A stretch of 63,056 bases of DNA from assembly GCA_002716065.1 (NCBI GenBank), contig PAZE01000055.1, forward strand, positions 1 through 63,056. Direction: 5' to 3'. The notes under the pieces are model-generated. The model was given only the letters and a program-made list of their open reading frames with translations, was not told where the DNA came from and ran no database searches. This DNA is from Crocinitomicaceae bacterium. Lineage in GTDB: Bacteria > Bacteroidota > Bacteroidia > Flavobacteriales_D > Parvicellaceae. Positions within the stretch are counted from its first letter, which is position 1. Every line of letters starts with the position of its first letter. The position numbers were made by a program, and so were the translations under genes. Below, piece after piece: positions 19,147-28,106 of the stretch.

Positions 19147-19842
19147 ATGAAAAAGAAAATTAAGCTATTATTAGTTGAAGATGACCCAAATTTAGGCACT
19201 TTACTAAAAGACTATTTAGACGCTAAAGGACATCAGTGTATTTTAAGAACAAATGGGGAGGATGGATACAAAAGCTTTACTAATGAAGCTTTTGATTTTG
19301 TTATTCTAGATGTTATGATGCCTGTAAAAGATGGCTTTTCTCTGGCTAAAGATATTAGAGGAATTGATCAAAAAGTACCTATACTTTTTTTAACTGCAAA
19401 ATCCTTAAGTGAAGATAAACTAAAAGGATTTGAAACAGGTGCTGATGACTACATGACAAAACCGTTTTCAATGGAAGAGCTCATGGCTAGAATCACAGCT
19501 ATTTTAAGAAGATCTTCAGCTAATTTGAACCAAGATGATTCTAAATTTACTATTGGTGACTTTTCTTTTGACACTAAATTGCAAATTCTAAAAAGCGATA
19601 ATGAAAATCAAAAACTAACTACAAAAGAAAGTGATTTACTTAAATTGTTGTGCAAAAATGAAAACGCTGTATTGGAAAGAAATCATGCCTTGAAAGCAGT
19701 TTGGGGTGACGACAATTATTTTAATGGCAGAAGTATGGATGTATACATTGCAAAACTTAGAAAGTATTTAAAATCTGACCAACGTATTCAAATAATCAAT
19801 GTCCATGGAAAAGGATTTAAACTACTCATTACCAAAAATTAG
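19147..19842 (+). CDS. OmpR/PhoB-family response regulator
   Basis: 231 residues. The receiver domain (about 1-120) has the acidic pocket EDD at 11-13, the phosphorylation site Asp55 in FVILDVMMP, Thr in FLTAKS and Lys in MTKPFSMEEL. The C-terminal winged-helix DNA-binding domain (about 135-230) has LTTKESDLLKLL and RSMDVYIAKLRKYL, typical of the OmpR class. It is the cognate partner of the kinase immediately upstream. Target genes are unknown; the palindrome at 17646-17663 is one candidate. Confidence 0.94.
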   Translation: MKKKIKLLLVEDDPNLGTLLKDYLDAKGHQCILRTNGEDGYKSFTNEAFDFVILDVMMPVKDGFSLAKDIRGIDQKVPILFLTAKSLSEDKLKGFETGADDYMTKPFSMEELMARITAILRRSSANLNQDDSKFTIGDFSFDTKLQILKSDNENQKLTTKESDLLKLLCKNENAVLERNHALKAVWGDDNYFNGRSMDVYIAKLRKYLKSDQRIQIINVHGKGFKLLITKN

Positions 19843-19948
19843 AACCGATAAACTTAAAAAAACCTCCGTTACTACATTTTAAGCTTTAACAGTGCTATTA
19901 GGCATTTTTGTTGTGCTATTTCTTTCATCTTAACTAAAATTTATAACG

Positions 19949-20641
19949 ATGAAAAAGAAAAAATCAAAAGCAGCAAATCAAGAAAAAAACAAAACGATTT
20001 ATGTTTTAATAGGGTTAGCATTATCAATGGCTTTTACGCTTGAATGGTTAGAGTGGGAAGACCAACAATTCAATCAACAATATATCGAAAGCTCATTACT
20101 ATCATCTATTATTGACGAACCAATGTTAGAATTAACAACTCAACCAAAACCAGTTCCACCAAAACCTAAACCTGTAGTTTCAGAACCTGTTGTAATTGAG
20201 GACAAATCAAAAGTTGTAATAGAACAACCCGTTAAAAAACAAAAGCAAATTGTAAATAACATTACAGTAAGATCTGACATATACAATGAAGATTTTGGAG
20301 AAGAAATTATCGAAATTGAAGAATTACCGTTAGATTTTGCTCAGCAAATGCCCTGTTTCCCTGGAGGTGAAAAAAAGCTACTTAAATTCTTAAATGAAAA
20401 CACCAATTACCCCGAATATTCTAGAGAAATAAATTCTCAAGGAACCGTTTACATCTCATTTGTTGTTGAAAAAAATGGTTCAATAACCAACATTCAACTT
20501 CTAAAAGGAGTAGATCAACACATTAACAAGGAAAGTGTAAGAGTAGTAAATTCAATGCCTAAATGGAAACCAGGTGAACAAATGGGGAAAAAAGTTCGAG
20601 TCAGACAGATTCTTCCAATAAAGTTTACTCTATTAAATTAA
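19949..20641 (+). CDS. TonB-family energy transducer
   Basis: 230 residues. A single transmembrane helix at about 18-35 (TIYVLIGLALSMAFTLEW), a proline/lysine-rich spacer (PKPVPPKPKPVVSEP, about 66-80), and a C-terminal TonB domain (about 140-230) with PCFPGGEKKLLKFLNENTNY, QGTVYISFVVEKNGSI and MPKWKPGEQMGKKVRV. It would couple the inner-membrane proton-motive force to outer-membrane receptors. No ExbB/ExbD is nearby, so it probably borrows a common motor. A 106-base gap separates it from the response regulator and holds no clear terminator. Its TAA stop overlaps the stop of the convergent SDR gene within TTAA (20638-20641). Confidence 0.88.
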   Translation: MKKKKSKAANQEKNKTIYVLIGLALSMAFTLEWLEWEDQQFNQQYIESSLLSSIIDEPMLELTTQPKPVPPKPKPVVSEPVVIEDKSKVVIEQPVKKQKQIVNNITVRSDIYNEDFGEEIIEIEELPLDFAQQMPCFPGGEKKLLKFLNENTNYPEYSREINSQGTVYISFVVEKNGSITNIQLLKGVDQHINKESVRVVNSMPKWKPGEQMGKKVRVRQILPIKFTLLN

Positions 20642-21444
20642 AGCGATTTCGTTCTTCCACCATCAACAGGAAGATTGATGCCATTAATATAGCTTGCTGC
20701 AGGAGAAGCTAAAAATGCAACAGCATTAGCGATTTCCTGTGGCTTAGCTATTCTTTTAAGAGGAACTTCGTTTTCCATAGCATTTAAAACAGCCTCTTTA
20801 GAAGAATTTAATTTAGTTGCTTTATTATCAATTATAGAATTCAATCTTGCGGTATTGGTAGCACCAGGAAGTACGTTATTTACGGTAATGTTAAACTGAC
20901 CTAGTTCATTTGCCAATGTTTTAGCCCAATTTGCGACAGCTCCTCTAATGGTATTTGATACTCCTAAACCATTTAGAGGTTGTTTTACAGATGTAGATAT
21001 AATATTAATTATTCTTCCATAACCCTCTTTTTTCATTCCTTCTAAGACTTCTTGAACCATTCCATGATAGCTAATTAAATGCAAATTCATAGCACTTATA
21101 AATTCAGTAGAATCAGCCTCAGAAATTAATCCTCCTGGAGGACCTCCTGTATTGTTAATTAAAATGTGAATAGGATTCTTTTCACAAAACAAACCTACTT
21201 TTTCTTTTACTGAATTTGGATCATTAAAATCAGCAACAATAAGATGATGTTGTTGATTTTCGTTGTTTGGCAACTCTTTTAATAGGGATTTTAATTTCTT
21301 ATGATTCCTAGCCATTAAAACAATATTTGCTCCCAACTTAGCAAGCTCTAATGCACTAGCCCAACCAATGCCTTGTGTACTTCCACAAACCAAAGCCGTT
21401 TTAGCATTTAAATTCAAATCCATAATAATTTCAGTTTTGTCCAT
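20638..21444 (-). CDS. SDR-family oxidoreductase lacking the canonical YxxxK motif
   Basis: 268 residues from the ATG at 21444; an ATG at 21423 (MDLNLNAKTALVCG) is an equally likely start. The Rossmann fold nucleotide site is CGSTQGIG, followed by NNTGGPPGG and IINIISTSVKQP. Where classical members have YxxxK the sequence reads VSNTIRGAVANWAKTLANEL, so neither the Tyr nor the Lys is in place. The C-terminal half has the usual NNVLPGATNT and INLPVDGG blocks. A subfamily with the same SNTxR signature is often annotated as 3-oxoacyl-ACP reductase, but the catalytic route is unclear. The substrate is unknown. No operon partner. Confidence 0.85.
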   Translation of the reverse strand: MDKTEIIMDLNLNAKTALVCGSTQGIGWASALELAKLGANIVLMARNHKKLKSLLKELPNNENQQHHLIVADFNDPNSVKEKVGLFCEKNPIHILINNTGGPPGGLISEADSTEFISAMNLHLISYHGMVQEVLEGMKKEGYGRIINIISTSVKQPLNGLGVSNTIRGAVANWAKTLANELGQFNITVNNVLPGATNTARLNSIIDNKATKLNSSKEAVLNAMENEVPLKRIAKPQEIANAVAFLASPAASYINGINLPVDGGRTKSL

Positions 21445-21491
21445 ACAATATTAACATTTAATACAAAAACATTCATCAAAACAAAATTTAG

Positions 21492-21522
21492 TTTGATAAT
21501 TAACATATTTTGTCTAAATTTA
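21492..21522 (+). promoter_or_regulatory. Bacteroidota-type promoter for the 1755-residue T9SS protein
   Basis: TTTG (21492-21495), 19 bases, TAAATTTA (21515-21522), one mismatch from TAnnTTTG. The ATG at 21568 would have an untranslated leader of about 40 bases. Confidence 0.55.
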
Positions 21523-21567
21523 TTTCCCTTACTATAAAAACATACTGTTAAATCAAAATTATATACC

Positions 21568-24500
21568 ATGAAAAAAATCTTTACGCTCTTTTTTACCTTA
21601 TTCACAAGCATTTGCTTGATTAATGCTCAATGCGACCACACCTTTAGAATGGCAGATTCTTATGGTGATGGATGGAATGGAAGCTCTGTTGACGTTACTG
21701 TTAATGGTGTTGCTGTTCTTACTGCACAAGAACCAGTTTCTGGTGACCCTGCTGAAGATGTTGTTTTCTCTGCTTCTACAGGTGATGTTATTGCCCTTTC
21801 AAATTGGGCAACTGGATCCTGGTTGAGTGAAGTTTCATGGGAAATTCTTGACGGAGACGGAACAGTTATCGCTTCAGGTGTCCATGGTGACACTACTGGA
21901 GGCGCTGGGTACTGTGTTCGCCCACCTCCATGTAACCATACCTTTAGAATGGCAGATTCTTATGGTGATGGATGGAACGGAAGTAGCGTAGATGTTACTG
22001 TTAATGGTGTTGCTGTACTTACTGCACAAGAACCAGTTTCTGGTGACCCTGCTGAAGATGTAGCTTTCTCTGCTTCTACAGGTGATGTTATTGCCCTTTC
22101 AAATTGGGCAACTGGATCTTGGTTGAGTGAAGTTTCATGGGAACTGTTAGATGGAAGTGGTGCAGTAATCGCTTCTGGTGTTCATGGTGACACAACCGGT
22201 GGTGCTGGAAATTGTCCATCTTGCTTACCACCAACTGCTTTAACAGCATCCAATATTACAGGAACAGATGCTGATTTAGGGTGGACTGCAGGCGGATCTG
22301 AATCGCAATGGAATATTGAATATGGAGCTTCTGGATTTACTCAAGGGGCCGGTACTGCTGTTAGTGCTGTCACATCAAATCCATACGCCTTAACAGGACT
22401 TTCTTCTTCTACTAATTATGATTTTTATGTACAAGCAGATTGTGGTGGAGTTCTAAGCCCATGGGCTGGACCTTTTAGTTTTTCTACTGCATTTGTTTGT
22501 CCTCCTAATGCTGAATGTGCTACATTTAGTGATACAACTTCAACTGACCGAGCCTTCACAGCAATACCTGGAGCATCAACCTGCCCATCAACGGTTACAG
22601 TAAATATTCCAACAGGATATGTTATTGATAGTGTTAGTACAATATATGATATGTCTGCTGTTGGTGGAGGATGGATGTCAGAGCAAGTTTCTTGGGTCAA
22701 TTGTCCTACAACTGGAGTTGGAGAAGGATCAGTTTATAATGGCACAGGAAATAGTACAGGTACAATAAATTACTCAAGATCTGGACTAACTTTTGCTAAT
22801 TCAGCTAGTGGAGCAGTTGATTTTGAACTTCATGCTGGAAGAACTTATGGTGGTGCTGGATGTGACAACTCTGCTTATAATCTTGTTGAACCTGGTTGGA
22901 CAATTATTGCCTATTATGGTCTAGCTCCTAACTGTAGTCCTCCAAGTTTGCTAACTGCTTCAAATGTAACAGCAAACTCTGCTGATTTAGGGTGGACTGC
23001 AGGTGGAACAGAACCTGAGTGGAATGTTGAGTACGGTCTTTCTGGTTTTGCGCAAAGCACTGGAACATCTTCTTTAGTTCAATCCTCTACAACTATAGCT
23101 GCTCAAACACCTGGTCTTTTCACTACAGGACCTAATGCAACATGGACTAATGTTTATACTGCTTGTGTACTTGGAGATGGTAACAATGGAGCACAACAAA
23201 CTTTAGAGATTAACATTACTAGTCTTCCTGCTGGCGGTGCTAATGCCAGAAAAGTTAAAACTGTTGCTAATGGGAATTGGAACAATGGTCCAGCTATCGC
23301 TTTAACACTTGGGATAAACACTCTTGATGTTGCTGGTGTTGCTTTTGACAGAGCTGTTAAATTTCAATTTAGCAGTGATGCTGTAGAATTTAGCTCTATG
23401 ACTCTAAACGGCAATCCAGTTTACACTGGTGGACCTAATTTATCCCTTTCCGGATTATCTTCTAATACAACATACGATTATTATGTTCAAGCTCAATGTG
23501 GTGTTGGAGACACTAGCTCTTGGGTAGGACCTTTTTCTTTCACAACTCCTTGTGGAGTATTAGTTGCTCCTTACTGCCAGAGTTTTGACTCTTTGAGCCC
23601 AAACAATGGTTTTCTTTCTGGTTGTACAGCTACTGATAATATTGGAGATTGTTGGGCAAATGACCCATCAAACACAAATAACTGGGTAGCAAGAAGCACA
23701 CCAACTCCTTCAAATGCAAGTGGAACTGGCCCATCTGCCGATCACTCTACTGGTGGAGGCAATTATGTGTATTTAGAATCAAGTGGTGGTTGTAACTCTG
23801 CAACTGGAAACTTATGGAGCGCAGAAATGGATGTTTCTGGCTTAACCAATCCTGAAGTTCGTTTCTGGTACCACATGTATGGAGCAACAATGGGCTCTTT
23901 AACAGTTTATGCATCTACTGATGGCGGAACAACCTGGTCAACAAGCTTGTGGAATCAAGCTGGTGACCAACAAAACCAATGGAAAGAAGCTGTTATTGAC
24001 ATGTCTTCTTACGCTGGAGCAACCAATTTAATTGTTCGATTTGAAGGTATAACTGGAACAAGCTTTACCTCTGATATGGCAATTGATGACTTTTGTGTTC
24101 AGGAAGCCCCTGCATGCCCAAGTCCTTTAGCTTTTGCAATTGATAGTGTGACATCAACTTCAGTTTATGCCTCTTGGGGAGCTGGTGGAACTGAAACTGC
24201 ATGGAACGTACAATGGGATACGGCTGGTTTCGCATTAGGAACAGGAACCATATCCGGTACAACGACAACTAGTTTTATTGGAAGTGGATTAAACCCCTCT
24301 ACGAACTATGGAATTTATGTACAAGCTGATTGTGGAGGTGATAGTAGTGTTTGGGTGGGGCCACTAACATTTACAACAATGGCATCACCACCTGATACAG
24401 CTCAAGGAGTATCTTGTGTTTCTGGTGGAAACAGTTCGGTAGTTTTCTCTGAAGATTTCGACAACAATAATGCTGGTTGGACCGGAGATATTAATGGTGG

Positions 24501-26835
24501 TAACGCTACTTGGGAGATTCCTGATGGAGCAACATCTACAAATACAGGTGCTAACGTTGCTTATAGTGGTGCAAATTATATGAACTATGAAGCTTCTGGT
24601 ACTACTACAAATCAAGGTAGTATTGTATCACCAGCCATTGATTTATCTGCGGCACAGGATGATGCAGAACTTTCTTTCTGGATGCATGCATATGGCGCTT
24701 CAATTGGAACACTTGATGTTGGAGTTAGCACAACTGCAACTGGACCTTTTACCAGTATATTTACTTGGTCTGGTCAATACCAAACATCTGGAAATGATCC
24801 TTGGGTTAATGTTGGAGTTGATTTATCTTCATATGTTGGACAAACCATTTACATACAACTAACTCAAATTGACGATGTAAATAACCTTGGTTCAGGTTTT
24901 GATGGTGATATGTCTATTGATTTATTTGAAGTAACTACATGTGTAAGCTGTAGCCAACCAACAAATCTTATGGCTTCTAACATAACAACAACAACTGCTG
25001 ATTTATCCTGGTCTGCAGGAGGCAGCGAAACATCTTGGAATGTTGTTGTTGACACTGCTGGATTTAATCCATATAGTTCAACTGCAATTGTTTCCTCAAC
25101 AGATTCATTGTCTTTAACAGGATTAGTAAGTGGAGGCTGTTATGATTTCTATGTACAAGCAGACTGCGGAAACGATACAAGTGCATGGGCAGGGCCTTAC
25201 TCTTTCTGCACTTTACCTCCTCCTGTTTGCTATTATATAATTAATATGCAAGATTCTTATGGAGATGGATGGAATGGTGCATCAATAGATGTTAGTGCCA
25301 ATGGAATCTTATTATCTAATGTTTCGCTTGCAGCTGGTTCAACTGGAGCAGATACTGTGTATGCCTTCACAGGAGATCAAGTATCATTTTACTTCAACTC
25401 TGGATCATGGGATACTGAAATCACTTATGACATTATAGATCCTCTAGGGGCTACTATTTTTACTGGTGGGCCTTATCCTACAAACAATGGTAATGATGGT
25501 TTAGCTTTTGTTGACTCGTCTTCAAATTCTATATGTGCACCACCATCTGATGATTTAGGTGCCATTGGTGCAAGTACTGATATTGCTTCTGGTTGTGAAA
25601 TCAACTCAGCAGTAGTTTCTATAGACATCTATAATTATGGTGTTGCTGCACAAGCTGGATTTGATGTAACTTATTCAGTTAGTGGGGCTAATCAAATTAC
25701 TGAAACAGTTTCAGATACTATTCAACCAGGAGACACATTAACCTACACGTTTACTCAAGCATTAGACGTTACTGTTGATGGACTGTATTGTTTAGATGTA
25801 TCTACTTTACTTGCTAGTGATTTAGATTTATCAAATGATGAGCTAATAGGTGCACATTGTATTGAAAACTACGTAACACCCGATGCTCCTACTGGAACTA
25901 GTGACACTATTTGTGAAGGTTCAGGAGACACATTAATGCTAATGGCAACTTCTAATGGAAACATCACTTGGTATGATGCTGCAACTGCTGGAAATGTTGT
26001 TGGAACTGGAAATACCTTATCAACGATTGTAAATACAACCACTACTTACTATGCTGAAGCTGAGGCTAATATTGCAGACACCTTGTCTACAACATATGCT
26101 GGAGGTAATGGGTGTGGTTCTGGAAATATGTTTGATATAATTCCTAACACTGATATGACTATTGATAGTATGAGAGCACACTTTAATGCTGCAGATTCTG
26201 TTAAAGTATATTACAAATCAGGAACTTATGCTGGATTTGAAGAAGACCCTTCCGCTTGGACACTATTGGGATCTGCTGCAATAAATTCAGACCCTGCTAT
26301 TTTTGAGGCTCTTGTATTCAGTGTAGGTCAACTAAGTGTTTCTGCTGGTGACACAGTAGGAATCTATGTTGAAGCTTCTGTAAGATATACAAACGTAGCT
26401 GCTGGAACAACCTATTCTAATGCAGACATGACAATAGTTGGTGGTACCGGACTATGCGCGAGCTTTGGAACGACATTTAGCCCAAGAATGTGGAACGGAA
26501 CTATATTCTATTCAACTGGTGGGTGTGTTGGTCCAAGAACTGCTGTTGATGCAATTGTTCTTGACTGTACAAATATTCTGGAAATTGGAATGCTAGACTT
26601 TAGCTTATTCCCAAATCCAAATAACGGTGAATTTACAATCGTTAATGATGGGTTATCTGAAATTGTATCGCTTTCTATTACTGATGTTCAAGGAAAAGAA
26701 GTGATTAGCAAAACTCTGAACTTCAACAAAGGTGAACAAAAATTAATCACTCTTGAAAACATTGAACGTGGAGTTTATTTAGTTCGATTAAATTCAGATA
26801 GTGGAAGTAAAATCATTAACATGATTGTTCACTAA
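21568..26835 (+). CDS. Giant multidomain T9SS-secreted surface protein (YGDGWNG, FN3 and jelly-roll domains)
   Basis: 1755 residues. Signal peptide 1-21 ending INAQ. Two nearly identical YGDGWNG domains are at 22-121 and 122-216, and a third, diverged copy at about 1221-1318. Four fibronectin type III-like modules are marked by the repeated ADLGWTAGGSE...W and YDFYVQADCG motifs (starting near 217, 455, 850 and 1130; the second is split by an insertion). Two jelly-roll/MAM-like domains (about 670-850 and 950-1125) contain RFWYHMYGA and LSFWMHAYGA. A CARDB-like module and an Ig-like module follow. The C-terminus has FSLFPNPNNGEFTI and ends KIINMIVH, a T9SS type A sorting domain. There is no catalytic site; it is probably an adhesin or matrix protein. 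A strong terminator follows. Confidence 0.88.
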   Translation: MKKIFTLFFTLFTSICLINAQCDHTFRMADSYGDGWNGSSVDVTVNGVAVLTAQEPVSGDPAEDVVFSASTGDVIALSNWATGSWLSEVSWEILDGDGTVIASGVHGDTTGGAGYCVRPPPCNHTFRMADSYGDGWNGSSVDVTVNGVAVLTAQEPVSGDPAEDVAFSASTGDVIALSNWATGSWLSEVSWELLDGSGAVIASGVHGDTTGGAGNCPSCLPPTALTASNITGTDADLGWTAGGSESQWNIEYGASGFTQGAGTAVSAVTSNPYALTGLSSSTNYDFYVQADCGGVLSPWAGPFSFSTAFVCPPNAECATFSDTTSTDRAFTAIPGASTCPSTVTVNIPTGYVIDSVSTIYDMSAVGGGWMSEQVSWVNCPTTGVGEGSVYNGTGNSTGTINYSRSGLTFANSASGAVDFELHAGRTYGGAGCDNSAYNLVEPGWTIIAYYGLAPNCSPPSLLTASNVTANSADLGWTAGGTEPEWNVEYGLSGFAQSTGTSSLVQSSTTIAAQTPGLFTTGPNATWTNVYTACVLGDGNNGAQQTLEINITSLPAGGANARKVKTVANGNWNNGPAIALTLGINTLDVAGVAFDRAVKFQFSSDAVEFSSMTLNGNPVYTGGPNLSLSGLSSNTTYDYYVQAQCGVGDTSSWVGPFSFTTPCGVLVAPYCQSFDSLSPNNGFLSGCTATDNIGDCWANDPSNTNNWVARSTPTPSNASGTGPSADHSTGGGNYVYLESSGGCNSATGNLWSAEMDVSGLTNPEVRFWYHMYGATMGSLTVYASTDGGTTWSTSLWNQAGDQQNQWKEAVIDMSSYAGATNLIVRFEGITGTSFTSDMAIDDFCVQEAPACPSPLAFAIDSVTSTSVYASWGAGGTETAWNVQWDTAGFALGTGTISGTTTTSFIGSGLNPSTNYGIYVQADCGGDSSVWVGPLTFTTMASPPDTAQGVSCVSGGNSSVVFSEDFDNNNAGWTGDINGGNATWEIPDGATSTNTGANVAYSGANYMNYEASGTTTNQGSIVSPAIDLSAAQDDAELSFWMHAYGASIGTLDVGVSTTATGPFTSIFTWSGQYQTSGNDPWVNVGVDLSSYVGQTIYIQLTQIDDVNNLGSGFDGDMSIDLFEVTTCVSCSQPTNLMASNITTTTADLSWSAGGSETSWNVVVDTAGFNPYSSTAIVSSTDSLSLTGLVSGGCYDFYVQADCGNDTSAWAGPYSFCTLPPPVCYYIINMQDSYGDGWNGASIDVSANGILLSNVSLAAGSTGADTVYAFTGDQVSFYFNSGSWDTEITYDIIDPLGATIFTGGPYPTNNGNDGLAFVDSSSNSICAPPSDDLGAIGASTDIASGCEINSAVVSIDIYNYGVAAQAGFDVTYSVSGANQITETVSDTIQPGDTLTYTFTQALDVTVDGLYCLDVSTLLASDLDLSNDELIGAHCIENYVTPDAPTGTSDTICEGSGDTLMLMATSNGNITWYDAATAGNVVGTGNTLSTIVNTTTTYYAEAEANIADTLSTTYAGGNGCGSGNMFDIIPNTDMTIDSMRAHFNAADSVKVYYKSGTYAGFEEDPSAWTLLGSAAINSDPAIFEALVFSVGQLSVSAGDTVGIYVEASVRYTNVAAGTTYSNADMTIVGGTGLCASFGTTFSPRMWNGTIFYSTGGCVGPRTAVDAIVLDCTNILEIGMLDFSLFPNPNNGEFTIVNDGLSEIVSLSITDVQGKEVISKTLNFNKGEQKLITLENIERGVYLVRLNSDSGSKIINMIVH
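21631..22215 (+). repeat. Tandem in-frame duplication, 300-bp period
   Basis: The first copy is 21631-21930 and the second 21931-22215. Long stretches of DNA are identical between them, for example around the codons for DVIALSNWATGS, and differences are largely synonymous or conservative. This indicates a recent duplication or ongoing gene conversion, and such a repeat could expand or contract by recombination. Confidence 0.85.
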
Positions 26836-26857
26836 TAGCAACTAATAATTAACCTTT

Positions 26858-26884
26858 AAAGGGCTGCAATTGCAGCCCTTTTTT
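26858..26884 (+). terminator. Rho-independent terminator after the 1755-residue protein
   Basis: A perfect 24-base palindrome, AAAGGGCTGCA with its complement, followed by T residues (26879-26884). It lies 22 bases after the stop codon. Confidence 0.9.
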
Positions 26885-27092
26885 ATTACCTAAAAAAGTA
26901 TGTGAATAAGGTTAAAATCAAGAATAGAAATTCTACTCATGATTAATTGAATCTAAATAAACTGCTAAAGTGTTTGTATCAAGAATTTAAAATTGCATCT
27001 AAAAAATAGAAAGCTAGGGGAATAAGTATTATTTAGAATACTAAAACAACTACTTAATCAATAAATTAGAATTGATATAGAAATTATAAATC

Positions 27093-27121
27093 AAAAAAAA
27101 GCCGTCTAAAAAGACGGCTTT
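27093..27121 (-). terminator. Rho-independent terminator after the 275-residue T9SS protein
   Basis: On the minus strand, AAAGCCGTCT, a four-base loop and AGACGGCTTT are followed by eight T residues. It lies 20 bases past the stop of the gene at 27142. Confidence 0.9.
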
Positions 27122-27141
27122 AAATAAAATAAAGTTTAAGC

Positions 27142-27969
27142 TTATTTCTTTATGAAAGAATTTCTTACTCTAGCACCTTGCTTTGTAGTTATCTCATAAA
27201 AATAAACACCTGAAACAAGATTAGAAACATTTAATTCAGTAGTTAAATCATTAATTTGTTGATTAGAAATAATCTTTCCATCTATTCCAATAATTGAAAT
27301 TGATTGAATATCAGTACTACCTGAAATATTTAAAACATCATTAGCAGGATTAGGATAAGCAACAAAATCATTTACAAGAGACTCTTGAGTACCAACAGAA
27401 CTTCCATCCACAACAACATCATCAAAAACAATAAAGTTCTCATCTGTACAATTATAGTGGCGAATAGCAATGTAAATATCTGATTGTCCAGCAAAAGAAC
27501 TGATATCAAAAGACTGAGCTTCCATTACTTCTCCAGCAGTTAATGTGCCGTCAAAAATTGGAGTAGGAAAAGTACCTGTCATCAATCCACCAATAGCAGT
27601 AGCATCAAATACATAAACTGCATAGCTTTCTTCAAACCATCCAGAAGCAGTAGATTCAACACTTCCACAAGCCCAAGATAAACTAGCACCTGCAACACCA
27701 GATAAATCAATAGCTGGAGAAACCAAAACATTGTCTGGAGTTAAAACTCCAGCAGCACCGCTCCAAGAATTAGAAAGAACACATCCACCTTGAGCTTCAA
27801 GGGTCAAACCAGATCCAGTTAAATCTGCAACAGTCCAACCATACGTGTCGCCATCTAAATCGTAAGCAGTCCAAGTGGCAAATGCCGTAGTATCATTTGC
27901 AGTGTAAATCTGTGCATTAAAAACACCTACAACTGCCAACATAAAAAAAGAGAGTAAAATTTTCTTCAT
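27142..27969 (-). CDS. Secreted choice-of-anchor J-type protein with T9SS type A sorting domain
   Basis: 275 residues. Signal peptide MKKILLSFFMLAVVGVFNAQ. Residues about 21-190 form one jelly-roll domain (DTYGWTVADLTG, LVSPAIDLSG, DIYIAIRHYNCTDENFIVFDDVVVDG), as in cleaved-adhesin/choice-of-anchor J proteins. The C-terminus (about 200-275) has FVAYPNPANDVLNIS and ends RVRNSFIKK, a T9SS sorting signal. The small single-domain form suggests a carbohydrate- or surface-binding role, which is inferred only. It has its own promoter (28030-28059), a hairpin in the untranslated leader and its own terminator, so it is a single-gene transcript. Confidence 0.87.
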   Translation of the reverse strand: MKKILLSFFMLAVVGVFNAQIYTANDTTAFATWTAYDLDGDTYGWTVADLTGSGLTLEAQGGCVLSNSWSGAAGVLTPDNVLVSPAIDLSGVAGASLSWACGSVESTASGWFEESYAVYVFDATAIGGLMTGTFPTPIFDGTLTAGEVMEAQSFDISSFAGQSDIYIAIRHYNCTDENFIVFDDVVVDGSSVGTQESLVNDFVAYPNPANDVLNISGSTDIQSISIIGIDGKIISNQQINDLTTELNVSNLVSGVYFYEITTKQGARVRNSFIKK

Positions 27970-27998
27970 ATTAAAAAAATTAAATTGTTATACATTAC

Positions 27999-28015
27999 GT
28001 CAACACCTTGTTGAC
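27999..28015 (-). other. Hairpin in the 5' untranslated leader
   Basis: GTCAACA and TGTTGAC pair around a three-base loop, 30 bases upstream of the start codon and just after the predicted transcription start. It may protect the 5' end of the mRNA; a protein-binding palindrome is the alternative. Confidence 0.4.
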
Positions 28016-28029
28016 TTTAAATTCGGTCT

Positions 28030-28059
28030 CAAAGCTAATTAATTTTTAACCATTTCAAA
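28030..28059 (-). promoter_or_regulatory. Bacteroidota-type promoter for the 275-residue T9SS protein
   Basis: Read on the minus strand: TTTG (28059-28056), 18 bases, TAGCTTTG (28037-28030). Both elements match consensus exactly. The leader to the ATG at 27969 would be about 55 bases. Confidence 0.7.
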
Positions 28060-28106
28060 TACAACATAGAAATTTGTTTTTTTTATATCTAGAAAAATAA
28101 AAAAAG

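Larger units (their letters stand above)
26836..27141. other. 306-base gene-free stretch between convergent genes
   Basis: It holds the two convergent terminators described separately (26858-26884 and 27093-27121). The roughly 200 bases between them are AT-rich with no ORF, RNA gene or repeat that I can recognise. Confidence 0.6.
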
